Below are positions 14,117 through 28,352 of a stretch of 64,000 bases of DNA, in pieces; within the stretch, counting starts at the first letter, position 1, and each line of letters begins with the position of its first letter. The notes under the pieces were generated by a model that searched no databases, was not told where the DNA came from, and was given only the letters and a program-made list of their open reading frames with translations. The position numbers and the translations under genes were made by a program. Source of the DNA: Dipetalonema caudispina (taxonomy: Eukaryota; Nematoda; Chromadorea; Rhabditida; Onchocercidae); assembly GCA_013365325.1 (NCBI GenBank), contig JABVXV010000298.1, forward strand, positions 1-64,000, given 5' to 3'.

Positions 14117-17100
14117 CTGGAAACAAAAGAAAAAAAAAAACCGAAATTTCAAATCATTTAAAAAATTAATACTTTCAATCGTATTCAACGATGATTTATT
14201 TAAAAAAAAAAAAAAAAAAGGAAGAAAATACGATAATCTCAATTTTGGGGATTGTCAAGATATTATTATGAGTATCCTAATTATTACCTTAATTAAACAC
14301 TTAATTTGACGTAATCACGTGATATATCGATAATTAAGCTATCATAATAATGATTTAGATAATTTAATATTTCCTATCTTACCATTTATTTGTAGTATTA
14401 CCTATAGTAGTATAGCTTACAATAATCTATCAACATTATAGAAATAACTTAAAAGGGTCAAAAATTCATTTCATTAATTTAACAATCTTTCATGTTCTCC
14501 ATGTTTATTATCATTATTTCCATCTCATTTCATATTATAATGGAATGATAACTATCAATTTTGAAATTACTGTAAATGATCTAAAATCGATTGAAAATGA
14601 TATAGATCATAATGGAATTCAAAATGATAAAATGAGCAAACAAATAAAAAAAAAAAAAAAAATAAGCGATGAGTAATGCAAAATGTAACAATTCTTGACC
14701 TTCCCGCTAATATCTTTTCAAAGGGTCAAAACCAGGAAAATCGTATAAACAACATATAATAATAATAATAACCTCGAACTGTCTGTCTGTCTGTCTGTCT
14801 GTCTATGCGTATCATTCTGTAATATACTGCATGGAAAACAACAGCAATGAACAGAAATTGGGGTAATGATCATTTAAACTGCAACAGCAATTGGTAGTAG
14901 TTGTTGTTGTAGAGGAAGAAGGAAAAGGAAGAGTAGTAGAAGGAATAAGAAAATTGATGAGAAGGTCAACATTATCATCAAAGTCAATGGCGTAACTTAA
15001 TTGTTGATGAAATGTGCCACTTTTATTAGGGACTGTCATCGATTTCAATTAATTTCGTTTTTCTTTTTTTTTTTTTTTTTTTTCACACAATTATTAAATT
15101 AAAATATCTTTATTGTATTAATATATTATTTACCTTATTAATAAATGTAAAAAAAAAAAAAAAAAAAAACATAATTAAATACATCCCCGCAATTTTGTCA
15201 ATATTTTCTTTTCTTTTTTTTTTTTTTGACAAATAGGGAAAATACTAACAGAAAGATTGTTGACTTTACCATTGATCTTTTCTAAAAGTTAAAATTAATT
15301 GAATTGGATTAAGTTAATTTGATTGAATCTACGATGATAGTTCAATTTTATAGAAAAAAAAAAAATTATTTTTCAGAATTCGAATTATAGACTAATTACG
15401 AGGATGTATTTAATTATGTTTTTTAATCTTATTGCTAAAGCAAAATAATATGTTAATTTACATTACAAATATTTCGAAGCTTAAAAGAATTGAAAAGTAG
15501 AAAAAAAAAAAGTGAAATAATTACGAATTAGTTGTATAATTCAAATTCTGAATAAATAATTTAAAGAAAAAATTTTTTTTTTGCTGTAAGTTCGATTAAA
15601 ATTTGCCTCACTCAATTCAATTCAGTTTAGCTCTCCTCAGTTCAGTTTAGTTTTTAATTTAATTTTGCAATATAACCAACCCTTAGCATGCGGATTTTAC
15701 CCTATTGTTGTTAATTGAATGGGTAAATGAAAGAAAAAAAGAAGGATGACCTTCAAAGTGTTTTTCCGAAAACTGTACATTAACAAAATAAAAAGGAAAA
15801 AAGAAAAAATAAAATAATTAATTCGATAAACTCAATGGCGAACACTCATATCGAAATTTATTTTTCTTTTAGTAATGTATAACGAAATTGAATTATATTG
15901 GAAAATTGAAAGCAAACGTACATTACCACAATCGATCAATATGTTTGCTGGATTCAGCAAAAAAAGAAATCTTTTTTTTTTTTCTTTTTTAAAAAAAAAA
16001 AGAAATTTTGTCACAAATATTTTCAAATATATCTATACTATTTCGGAAGGAAAAAAGCTAATACTATTTAATGGAAATTGATTATTGAATAAAAAAGTAA
16101 TGAATTGATTGATTAATAACCAAATAATTGAATGATTAATCATTTATTTACTCTTAAAAAAAAAGGAAAAAAAAAAAGCTGTTTGAAGGGTAATTTCGGT
16201 AATCGTCTCGAAATGATAAAGTGTCAGTGTCACATGTATTAAGCAAAGCGTAATAATATTGTCACATCTATTGGCAGCTGAAAATTTAATGGTTCCAATT
16301 ATCGATGATTTAATCAGCTGAAATAAAGTGATTTGATGATTGGTAACTTGAAATTCTCCTTTTTTTTTTTCTTTTTTTTTGAAAAAAATCTAGTGAAAAC
16401 TGTCTTATTTCCTGAAGTATTCAATTATCCTATCGAAATTAGGGAGAGAAAAATGATCAGAAAAGTACATGCAAGCACTTTTGATGAATATTTTACAACT
16501 GTTGAATATCGAATACTAAATGTTGACATAAATGATTCATGTTTAAATTAATAGAGGACAATTTTTCATTTGTTGTAAGTATACCATCATTGGTTCAATT
16601 AGATAAATTCTTCTTTTCGTTTACCGGAAATACTGACTCTAATTAAGCGAAATAAGATATAAGTTCGGATAAGATTACAAAATAAGTAAAAGAGACAAAG
16701 CAAAATATGAAGCTTTCTTTTTTTTTTTTTTTTAACTTTTCAATTTCTCATTCCTTTTCTATTTTAAATTCAAAAATAATACTAACAGCTACTTAAAATA
16801 CAATTCAAACGAAATAGGAAAAATGACGAAAACAGAAGAAAGAAAGAAAGAAAGAAAAAACGATGAGCAAATATAATAAACTATCCGTATGAAAGATAAA
16901 ATCTCATTTGGTAAAAAAAAAAAAAAAAACAAAAAAATTTCAAAAATTCGATAATCAATCTATCATCAAACAAAACTTTGATAAAGAGAATACAATATAG
17001 TGAAATGTGATTTTCACTTTTCATTCACCACATTAATATATTTTTGATGCAATTATGTCTTAAATAATGAATATTTTTAATTTTCACTAAAAATTAGCAA

Positions 17101-19093
17101 TTTTTTATTTCAATGCAACATTTGCTTCATACGATAATGTTATTGCGATGAAGGAAAAGTATCGTAAAATTAAAAAAATAACCAAATATTATTCATTATG
17201 ATGACCCTTCTTTCTATTAAATAGCTAATATATTAAACTATTTTAAATGAATATAAATTTTATTTTTTGCATTTATTTATTACAAATAAATAAATGAATA
17301 AAAATGAATTTTTTCATGAAAAAAGAAAAAAAAGAGAACAAATTGAGGTTCTTCCATTCTGTTCAATTAATTTGATATTTCTAACCAAATGCGACAATAG
17401 AGAATTTGGTAACAGTTACTGAAAGCTTTTATTTATTTTTTTTTTATTTTTTAGAAAATATTTCAGTATCATCATTATCATTACTAGAACAAGCGCTTGG
17501 CCAATCGATCAATGGAATCATACATTTGGCTCTATCCATGTCAATCCTTTATTCATCAAGTTTTCATCTTCTTTTTCTTAACTTTTCATCAAATTGTTCT
17601 CCCTTCCTTTCTTTATTTCCTAATCACCATAATTCCATATGCTATGTATTATTGTAAAAAAGGTGAATTCATCTGTACAAAATATGATACCCTCAATCAG
17701 AAGTATCCCATTATACAATGCAATTTGATAATGGTTTATTCAAAAACAAAGAAAAATTCCTAAAAGTAAATAAAATTTGCAAATAAATCGCAATAACAGC
17801 AATGAAATATGGAACGGACAAGTTCCAAACGTGAAAAAAAAAAAAAAAATAGACAATAAGGATCAGGAAAAATATATAATTTCTTTTATATACAACGGCA
17901 TGAAACGTTTAAACAATAATGTATGATCAATTTTTTCCTATTACAAATAAGCCGACAAATTCATTTCGTCATCATCTTATGGATCAACTAAAAGCCTATA
18001 CATTACTAATCAGGATGAGTATATTTGCCCATAAGCTTAACCTATACGCTTCCATAAGGGATGAATTGTTTAACTGCCACTACAGCGATCTTCCCTACAT
18101 ATTTCATTTCATTAGAATCTTTATTTTCAACGCTTCTTTCCATTTCGGTCTTTTTTTTCCTTTTCCATCTTCATCCAAATGATAAGCATAAAACAACAAT
18201 AGTTCTAAAAAGGGCAAGACAGATAAGTATGATAAGATGGGATACCTACCAAAGCTTCAAGTTTTGTTTCATGAAATCCTGATAGTATGAAAACGATAGC
18301 CATATATTTAAAGCAAAATTATAAACATGACATGCAGGGATAAAAGATCCAACAAGATTTGAAATATTTTCAAGAACATGTCGAATGTATCAATCACCCT
18401 GCTATACATTTTTTCTATAGCTCAACGCTGCACAAGAGAAAAAAAGAGGACAAATTTCTACCATAAGAAAACCTATTACTAATCAAGAAAAAAGCTGAAG
18501 AAAAGAACTGCAAGAGAGAAAATGCATTTTGAGGATTCTTTGACATAATTTAAATAAATTCAAGAATGAAACAGCACAAACGCACGCACGCACTCACACA
18601 ACAATAAGCATAGAAGGCAAAATAATCTATTATAATACGGAATGATTTTTTGGGATTCAAAATAATTTGCTGTCAAGAAATATTGATTCTTTTCTAAGGA
18701 TCATTGCTGAACAAATAACGCTGAGATGGTCAAAATCACAAAAAAACATTATCGGTACATAGCAAATATTGAATTCAGCAAAACAATTTCATGCCTATAC
18801 TGTTACTAAACACAGTAATTGCATAGTAACTGCATGTATAATAAATGCTCATACATTCATCATGCACCTAATACGCACAATATGTTTTATAATTCACATT
18901 TCATCAATTACTTGCAAATGCATCCCTGACTGATCTCCCTTCTCTCTCTCTCCCTCTTATCGGACAAATATTTTAAGGCAAAACATCAGATTTAGTTGCC
19001 TTAGAAAAAAGATAGCTTTAAATTGTGCATGCAAGAAAACAAGGATGCACAGTAAAGAGATCACATTTAAAAAAGCGATATATAAAATATGAA
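14117..19093. other. About 5 kb gene-poor interval
   Basis: A+T-rich DNA with many homopolymers (for example 15062-15083, 15150-15169). It also has a (GTCT) array at 14781-14804 and a pyrimidine-rich CTCT stretch near 18936-18957. The longest frames (17919-18182, 17497-17763 and 16333-16551) lack family motifs or convincing splice boundaries. I do not call them genes. Confidence 0.5.
14781..14804. repeat. (GTCT)6 microsatellite
   Basis: Six perfect GTCT units, immediately preceded by a short AAT run at about 14758-14772. Confidence 0.9.
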
Positions 19094-22000
19094 TTACGGC
19101 CAGTCGTATAAAGTTTGAATTGATTCCTGCTCACCAATACTATACATATACGGTTCACTTTCATCCACCGGATCCAAACTCAGCAAACCATATGAATTTG
19201 CTGCTGTATCCTCGGTATTTGAGCTCGAAACTATAAAGAGGATTTATGAAAAGTCACAGAGTTAAAAAAAAAAGCCAATTCCAGTACAAAAAAGTGGAAG
19301 CAATAAGAGCAAAGAAAGAGAAGTGAACAAAATACGGAGAAAGCATCAGTTACACTCTAAGAAATAACGAACAACAGAAATAGTTGGAAGTACCTGGACT
19401 CACTTTATACACTTTATAATCGACTAGGAATGTCAATGGGACGGATAACTGATTAAAGTTATTGTATAAGCCAGAAAGTGAAGATACGCAGTACAAACAA
19501 GGAATTTCAGCCGCTGTCTGCGGAGAATTGAAACACACCGAATTATATATGTCAGCACAACAGAACGACTGTTTAACGTAACACTAACAACTTATCCCAC
19601 AAAAATAGAAATATGAACAATGCATAACTCACCTGCTTGTTGTGAAGGGCCCTCAACGACCATTTTCAGTGGAGAAATATGTAAGTTTGACGGAGCGTAG
19701 AAAGAACTCAGTGTATTAACGGGTAAAATGTTGACGTTACTGTTGTTACTGGCTGAAAGCAATAGTCAAAATCTAAATGCTCTTTGAAAAATACTTATAA
19801 AATTATACCTAAAGAATGCTTAAAAAAGAAAATAGAGAAGAAATGCATCAATTCTTGATTAAACAAATTAAATTAAAAAGTTGCAAGTTTTACGTCCTGG
19901 AATTGGCACTTGCTGTTGTGCATTTCCACTGATTTCTTGAAATACTTCATTTGTTGATTGTTCAGACCAATTAGGGCGGTCTTCTTGCACCAAGGCATCA
20001 TGTGATTCTTCTTTCTGAAAAAAGCATTGGACTTTGATGGATAGTGCAATTTCTCAGTGAATAACTCTATACGAGTAATCGATTAGGATACAGCTGACAT
20101 ATTCACCGGCAATGGAGATAGAGTTAAAAAACACAAATTTCCTATGTGCCGAGAAATTTCCCCTGATGAAATAAACTACTACGTTGTGGATAATGATGAA
20201 ATGCAATCAATTCTTAAACTTTGAAATATCTGTAATGTATGCTTTCTAGATCTGAAACTTAATAACTATTCTTAGTGTATGAAAGATGCGTTAATATCAC
20301 TTAGATTCCACTAGCGATTGTAAGTTGAATAAGAACAATAATTTTGTCGCTTTATTTCATACTGCAGTAGCGTCTCCGAACAAGTAAAGAGTGACTTCCT
20401 CTGTATTCACAATAAAGTACGGACACTTCAATGAGAATAAATTGAAATGGACCAGAATCCAACTGTAAATATCAATAATGATAAAAGTGAGGAGTGAAAG
20501 TAAACTGTTCAGTAATAATAAAATTACCTGAAACTGTTGATTCTTTGGCGAAAGATGTGGACAAAGATAGGCTTCTAATGGTTCTTTTTGAGCGTTCCTG
20601 ATCATTATTTCGAATTTCTGCAGTAATCATATGTTAAACTAATAGTAGCTAAAATATGAAAATGTGTTTGTAGTTTATTGAAGCTTTGGAAACTTGATAT
20701 TACAAAAAATTCACTCCTGTTTCCACTGGGTCTGTTACATCGATGGACGAATATGAATCCTTAGGTGCTTTGATTGCTATCAGTGTTTGATCAGACATTC
20801 CCGGCAACATGCGAAGGTCCGCGTATTTCACATAACTGCAAGAACTCGACAAAAATATTCAACAGCTACCAATAATTTGAAAGATTGAGAAGGAAATGAA
20901 AATGACTATTACCAGAGTTCAGTAAAAAAGCACAGTACATTTTTCAACGGTATTTTTCCGATGTGCATGCCAGAGAGTATTATATGGTCTTTATGAAAGA
21001 GAACATCTATAGTGTTTTTATATATACCTGTAAACTCGATCGGTTGGATCTTCTTTGGCTAATTTTAGTGCATTCTCAATACTTGTAATCAATTCATCCA
21101 ATGATTGCTCATATTTATCTAAGCTCTTAATCTCCTCCTTAAGCCTTTGTGCTTCAATTCCACGTGAACCAATTTCATCATTACTCCTGAAATTCGTGTT
21201 TCCAAGCAGATAATTTACAAAGGATAAGTACATTATTAATGCATAATGCTTCATCACCTATGTTTCACAACTTCGGAGTCTTCAAGGTTTGTATATCACA
21301 AGTTAGCTTCCACCGAAAGGAATAAGCATTTTTGCATAAATAAGAAATGACACAGCCTTCAAAAATGTATTTATATTTTAAATTCAAGTTCTGAAGACTA
21401 TAAAAATCATTCGAAGATCTTTTCATCCTTTGTTCATTCTTCTTGATATTACCCATTACCTTGACCTAATTTCACAATAAAGCACCAATATTACCTTTGC
21501 TTTATCACTATCGTAGGGAAAGAAGCAAAGAATGTATGTACTTCAAGTCACTAAAATACTCACTTCCAACGTATGCTATTTTTTCCCATTTTTTCAATCA
21601 TGTCAATTCCTTCCAGTACATTCGTTATATCATAAAGACGTCGCTTCTGCACTCCTAACCGCATAGCTGCTTCGTTCAAATTTAATAACTGCAAATAAGA
21701 TACAGAAAATGCACGTAAGTATGATATGAAATTACTTAAATACGAGCCAAGTCAACCATTACCATAATTCTTTGACGTAGGAAATAGATGCATGTTAGCG
21801 TAGCGAAAAAAACACTCCTTGATGAGAAGCAAACACTAATATTGGATTACGTAAAAGTCGAAGCGGGATATGTGAAAGAAAAAAGCTCACTCCATCTTCA
21901 TTCGCTTGAGGTTGCAACTGCATAAACTTTTTCGTCAAAACCAATAATGAATTATCAACACGGCAATTCAGCGGTCCAAACTGAGCGGCAGATAATGTTT

Positions 22001-24892
22001 CGCCAGCTATAACTGTTCAGAATGAAACAGTTAAACACATTCTATAACTGGTATAAATTTTATGATACAATGAATCAACCCTGACCTACTAGCCATATCT
22101 ACAAACTGAATATATCTTTAAAAACTTCTAATATATGCCCCAGCTTGAGGTAAAAGTAGACCTTGGAGCACAAACACCTCTCAATTTTTATCTAATACTT
22201 GATACAACTCACTCGGCATTGTCATTGGATATGAACATGGAAGCAAACTTTTCCGTGGCTGTTCAGGTGTTTTCAAATAAGAACTAGTGAAGGAAGGTTT
22301 GAGCTGATAAGTATCTGAACGACTCGATAATTTACTGCCAGAACATTCTTCCTTATTATCACTTAGATTTAATGAAGTTCTCCACATAGTGCCACAAATA
22401 CTATGTTAGTAGCACGAATAAAAAAGAAGTTAGAGGTAAATATAATAGCAAATAAATGATGAAGAACAAGCACACAGGTACTGTTCGATTAGGTCAACCG
22501 AACTTGCTGAGCACAATAGATCACTGAGGAAACTTGGAAAAGAAAGAGTCCTGACAATACTAAGATGTAAGGTCTGATGTTGTTTACCTGATGTGACATT
22601 CCTCATTTTCTAAGCAGCTGCTATTATTCCCAAATGAAGGTATAGAGTAGTTATGCACATACATACATACATAAATGAACATATATACGCATTATTTTCA
22701 GGTAATACCTCTCCAAATTGTCCTCTCTGTCTCTCCCTTCCCTACCTAGTTACGCAATGCAAAATAATGACAATAACTGACATTGCACACAAAAAACTAT
22801 AAACTATAGTCTTACCAGCATGTCTCTTTCGACTACTTGTTGGTCGAGGATGAGACTCTGAAAAGGTACATCCATAATGTGAGTTTCGTGTTTATGTAAA
22901 AATTTCGAAAAGTAAAATCTATATGAAATGGAGTGATGATATATAGATTGTCTGAACTTTGACTATTTATACAAATACAGATCTTATTCATAACAGGAAT
23001 GTTCTCGAAGGCTACTACTTCGATACTTGAAAAGGAATAACTGTGAAGATCCAATTCTCCTTACTTATTTCGTCTAATTATCTAAGACCAAAACTTGATA
23101 GATTAAATTCTCTTCTGCAACTTACCACACTCCGACTGAAGTAAAGCTTGTGAACTGGAAGAACCCTGTGAATCAGTGTATCGTGGATTTGTGGAATGTG
23201 GTTCTGTATTTCCGGCAGGCGATACAGTCGCCATTTCCGATTTTCGCCCCTGGAAATAAGAGGAAAGTGGTTTTCAATGTTCTTAAATAGGGAAGAGAAA
23301 AATGAATTCTATAATCTCTAAAAAGAGGAAAAATAGTTTCGCATTATCTTCATCAATCTACTCTATCTGCTCTGTTTAATTCTGTGGTTCCCTAGTGATT
23401 TTGGCCGTTTACTGCTATTTAATTTCACTAACTTCCAACACCATATTTAAAACTTGAAAACGATACTTTCGGCGTTGCAGAAATCATTTGCTGCGAGGTG
23501 TTTTGGGAGGCGTAACGGTCAGAATTGGATATATAATCACTATTCCATCCACCATAACTGCTAACTGAACAACAACTGTTTTGACCATCCGTTGACGATG
23601 GCATGAAACTTGTAGCGGCCAAATCGTTTGTCCATGAACCGCTTTCACTTCTTCCATTTCTTTAACAAGAATTCTGCACAACAGTTTATTTCCTACATAG
23701 GTAAAAAAAAAAAGTCACCAATTTACATTAAACAGTGATTTTTTTGTTGAATATTTTACTGCTATATTTTATACAGCGTAGAAATGCATTCGTTCATCCA
23801 AAAAAAAAAAAAAATATTTTCGTGATACGTTATGAGACAATTATTTCTTTGAAAAAAAATTCGGGAGTATTTTAAGATTAGACAAGATAAAATCTAGCCG
23901 GATAAGGAAGATAAATTAAGCACTCTCACAACTTAAAAACAGAAATAGAACCATATTTCCCTTAAGCACATAAATATAAAGCTTTAATATTTGCTGCTCT
24001 TGACTAACACAAGAAAAAGACGTCATAACAGTGCAGACTGGCTGGATGATTCATCAGAGAGGATCATGATTTACGAAGTTGATCCCTCTCTGCTAATTCA
24101 TCAAAACCAATCTATCTAGGAAATAATCCGCATTAATCTTTCTTTTGCACTCTTTCACAAACCAAAGAAATACAAAAAAAAGTATGATCAAAGAGGATTA
24201 CGGTTAAATCTTGTGTTCTCTCTACATTTTTCAAATATCTCTGAATCATTAGCTGTAGGGAATAAAAGAGAATTACAACTTTTATGTCTAATTCACATAG
24301 GAAACATAAACTTACCCCTTGCTTAGCATAAATTTTGGGAGTAAATTTGATTAAAAAAATAATAATTGATATCTTAATGGTTAGTTCTGTTGCAATGGAA
24401 AAAGCAAAAAAAAGAAATGACAAATGAAGGTAAGGCAAAACCTCCTAGCAATATAAATCATCTCCTACCTTATATTCATTCCGGAATCTTCATCAAGCTG
24501 TTGTCCAGCGACCGGACTGCTCCAAGCAGCACTTTTCGTCTGCAAAAGGATATCTCAGTGAAGTTTTTCTAGCTGAAAATTAAATCATTCCTAGAACATT
24601 TCGTTCAAGGAAAAACAGCTATCGAACTGTCTATTGCTAAACTCTGTATGGTTCTGCTTTTACAGATACAGTTTATAATAAATCTCAAAAACATGGATTT
24701 CGTAATAATCACTGGATCTATTATCAAACACGGTAACAGCAGTAATTTCTACCCCTATCATAACAGCATAAAATAAAATACTTCTGAATTCAAGCCTGCT
24801 ATGTTGTTAACAGTAATCGATGAATTAGTCGAAAGATGTCCCGTGAAATAATGTTGATATAACGATGGCTGAGTTGAACTTGCAGCTGCCAT
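19094..24892 (-). CDS. efl-1: E2F family transcription factor (EFL-1 / E2F4-5-like), 15 exons
   Basis: DNA-binding factor that, with a DP partner and an Rb-family pocket protein, controls cell-cycle and developmental genes in the nucleus. Exons 5'->3': 24782-24892, 24469-24539, 23467-23659, 23126-23249, 22816-22857, 22588-22609, 22213-22334, 21891-22006, 21564-21688, 21028-21186, 20715-20835, 20528-20617, 19894-20014, 19633-19752, 19094-19230. All phases agree, giving 557 residues. The N-terminal ~230 residues are Ser/Thr/Gln-rich and unrecognised. The winged-helix domain (about 236-310) contains the hallmark [13 protein letters not shown] (about 283-295). A leucine-rich dimerisation coil follows (about 310-361), then the marked box with [11 protein letters not shown]. 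The extreme C-terminus, [18 protein letters not shown], matches the pocket-protein-binding motif at the end of E2F4/5. A TTTCAG acceptor lies 55 nt before the ATG. Assignment to efl-1 rather than another E2F paralogue is inferred from the C-terminal motif. Confidence 0.92.
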
Positions 24893-26628
24893 ACGTCTTT
24901 AAACCTTATCGATAATTCATCAATTCTGAAGTCACCTCATCATAAGCTGAAATTTAACAAATATTTTCTATTTTTACAATGAATAAATGCGAAGAAAGAT
25001 AAGTCTCGCAAATGTTTAGACACGTGAAAAGATTGCAGATGAATGATTAATGTTTATTCTTAATATCTGGAAAATTTGCAGTAATTTCTCGAACACAATA
25101 CATCATCAGTAGTGTCCATTGATCAGTCGATAAAAAAAAAATGACGAAATGTTACCTGTTTCCTTACATTTCATTATTTTCTAATAATACAATCTTTTTT
25201 TAAAGTAATAGCTTTTGCTTTAACTATAGCAATAAATTAAAACTTTCGTACATCATAGGAATGCAATTAGAAAAATGACCAATCAATAACCGAAAGAAGA
25301 CAAAAAACCAGTAAATATTAAATTTTCTTCATTTATTGCATGATTAATTACGGCATCAAATATTAAGGATAGGATTTATGCTGGAAAGGTAAAGAAGGAG
25401 TAAGGAATTAAAAAAGATAAACAGGTATTCTGTCGGTACCTAATGATTACCTTACATAAATTGGTATTACTCAAGATATACTACGTTCAATGCATTTTCA
25501 TGGATATGGTAGAAGTGCTTCAATTTAAATTTGGGATCCGAACACTGGGACAATAACAAGGAATGTATGGTGGATAATCAGTGTATTTAACAACATATAT
25601 CGACAATTTGAAAAGTGAACAATGGACTTGGAGCAACGTATAAACGTGAATCGATAATGACTGATAACATCTAACGAAATTTACACCAATAACTGAACAA
25701 CGACAAACATTTGGCAAGGATACATACGAAAGTGAAATAATCCTAGAAAATGATTTGCTAACAAAGATGATTAAAATTAAAAACAAATAAACACTTACTT
25801 CGACTAATTAATGAAATGCATCATTACATGGTTAACATGTCCGATACCGGATACTAACCATCTGTTGTAGAAAGAAATTGATCATATCAACTTTTTCAAA
25901 TATTTACTGCAGTCCATTCATTTGCTTAACTAAATTACGATCATAACACAGTTTGCTGACAATAAAGACAAATATCTGTCAGCATATGTCAACAAACAGA
26001 ATAAGAAAAATGCACTATACTTTAATATTGATAGAATATGATAGTCGGAATGAAAAGTGATAATGATATCATACAGGCTTATAATATACCAATAATGATG
26101 ATAATCATTAAAAAACTGATAACGACTGCAATAATACGGTTATGACAACAATAACAATAATAAATGATAAGCGACAATTAATGGTAGTGATTAAAAAAGA
26201 TGCTAACAACGAGAAGAGCTAATAAGAAGGAAGTAGGAGTATGAGATATCTTGATAGACGGAAGATATGTCTATAATACCAATCTATCTATCTAGATATT
26301 CCCTATTGGTTCTCAACATCCATCAAAGTAATAAGTAAGAAAGAATGAAAGGTATCATTGATACTACAAGAAAGTAATCGTTATAGGACCTATTGTTAGG
26401 TACTACCGGAACAGATACCTTAACCTTTCCATTATCCAACAATGCGGTAGCTCGACAAACCAATTTTGTCAATGAATGCCAAATGCACCTAAACCAACCC
26501 CATTCCCTCCTTCTGGGATACGATCGATTCCCTATGCCTTCCTCTCAGGAATATACACACACACACACACATACACACACACACATACATACACAACACA
26601 TACATAGACATACATATTATGCGGGTAC

Positions 26629-26669
<41 letters not shown>

Positions 26670-28352
26670 TACACACATGCACAAAGGAAGAGTGAAGTGA
26701 GAAGAAAGCAAATGAGACAAGTGAGGGAGATTGTTAGAAGAGTGAATGAATGTATGTATGTATGTGAAGTGTAGGTGAGGGATGGTCCTTTCTAGCAAGC
26801 ATTTTACTTGCATTTCAAATTGCAGTTGCATGTTATGCAGTGCAGTTACTTGAGTTTACAGCTTTCTCGGTATCATCCATTACGAATTACTACTCTTGAT
26901 ACTCTGATCCTATCAATTGCCTCATCTGTTATCAGCTTATAATCGTGATAACTTCTTTCACTTTTACTTACATGTCGATTTTACGACTACTTGCAAACTA
27001 ATAGAAGAGAAATATCTCCCGATATTATCCACTATAAAATACTATCAATATTTTGCTCTCATCGACTTGTTCATTCATAAGAGTAATTTTCTTATAATAT
27101 CAGTAAAAATGATGGTAGTCTATCATCTTGCATCCTCATTCATTCATCATGCCAAACTGTAGTATTGTGCTGTGTATTCGATATCAATTCAAGAGATGCA
27201 GGAAAATTTTTACTCAGTTCAGATAACTTCCTCAATTATATATATATAACTAATAGAGGTAGCTATCTTGATGGAAATTTAACCACTAATACATTTTACT
27301 ACTAAACTAACTGATTAGTAATCAGCAATCATGAAACTATCAATAATTGAACTTCAATATGTGCATTAAGTAATAACAATACCAATAATAACAGCTCTAA
27401 TTGGCAAAATGCAACGTTTATATCTAGATAAATGGGGAAATCAACTAATTAGCATTGATCTTTCTCTGATCATGTATAAAACTAAGTAATAATAGATGTA
27501 TATGAGAATACCAACTGCTTTATAGTAATCGTTGCATGATCACGTTTATGCATATATCTATTCACGTTTTGGTTGCTTAAACAAACAACCACGACGTGCA
27601 CATTTTCCCCCCGTCTGCATGCCAAAAAAAAAACTGTCAATATTGGAAAATTTAATACTTCATTTCTATAATGAAAATTTACGAGGCACTATTTGTCATT
27701 TACATGTGAAAAATGCATAAATTTACTATGTTTAACAGATACTGATCGAAAGAACAATGGGCTCTTCACATTCCCCTCTGTCAACTGACCTATTTTACCA
27801 ATCACTTTTTGATCACACTCATCAACGGAAACGACGAATATCCCGATATCTACCTTTATTGAAGAAAGTAAGTTACGAGAAAGGGTTTGTAACCCGCACT
27901 CGTAAAAAATATGCACCTAATAAAACGTTTCAATAGCGGCACAATTTACAATGGGAATAATACCATACATAATCAATAAGTTACAACAACTTCAAAATTT
28001 ACAATATTTTGGAATGAAAAAGGCTGTCGATGGCGAAATTAATTGTTAGAGAACGAATATTTTTCTGCATTGTCTAATCCATTATTCGACATGCGGTAGT
28101 TACATAACTCTCGCGAAAAATCCACGAAAAAAGGACTAAACAGCAGTTACCAGATGATACCACGTCCTATAGAATGACAACCTAAACTATCAGTACTAGA
28201 ATTAACATCATTATTACCAATGAATAAGATGTAACTGGGAATTTCTAAGAAGAATACAATAAATCCGCAATAACACAGAAATCCATCTCTCAACATTCAA
28301 ATGAATACAATTTTGTACCTAGTGTAAAGTTCTCTCTTTACCACTTAAAATA
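24893..28352. other. Intergenic region between E2F and the MADF gene
   Basis: About 3.5 kb holding the presumed E2F promoter at its left end and a CA/TACACA microsatellite. Frames near 25520-25786 and 27532-27916 have no recognisable domain or splice context. I see no gene. Confidence 0.5.
26551..26675. repeat. (CA)n / (ACACAT)n microsatellite
   Basis: CA dinucleotides interrupted by CATACA units over about 125 bp. It generates His-Thr and Cys-Val open frames on the two strands, which are artefacts. Confidence 0.93.

Noticed and set aside
17406..18282. Several overlapping 73-88 codon frames
   Set aside because: No domain, no clear signal peptide plus processing, and no phase-consistent splice partners.
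26393..26831. His/Thr-rich and Cys/Val-rich frames on both strands
   Set aside because: They come from the CA/TACACA repeat; all frames are open there.
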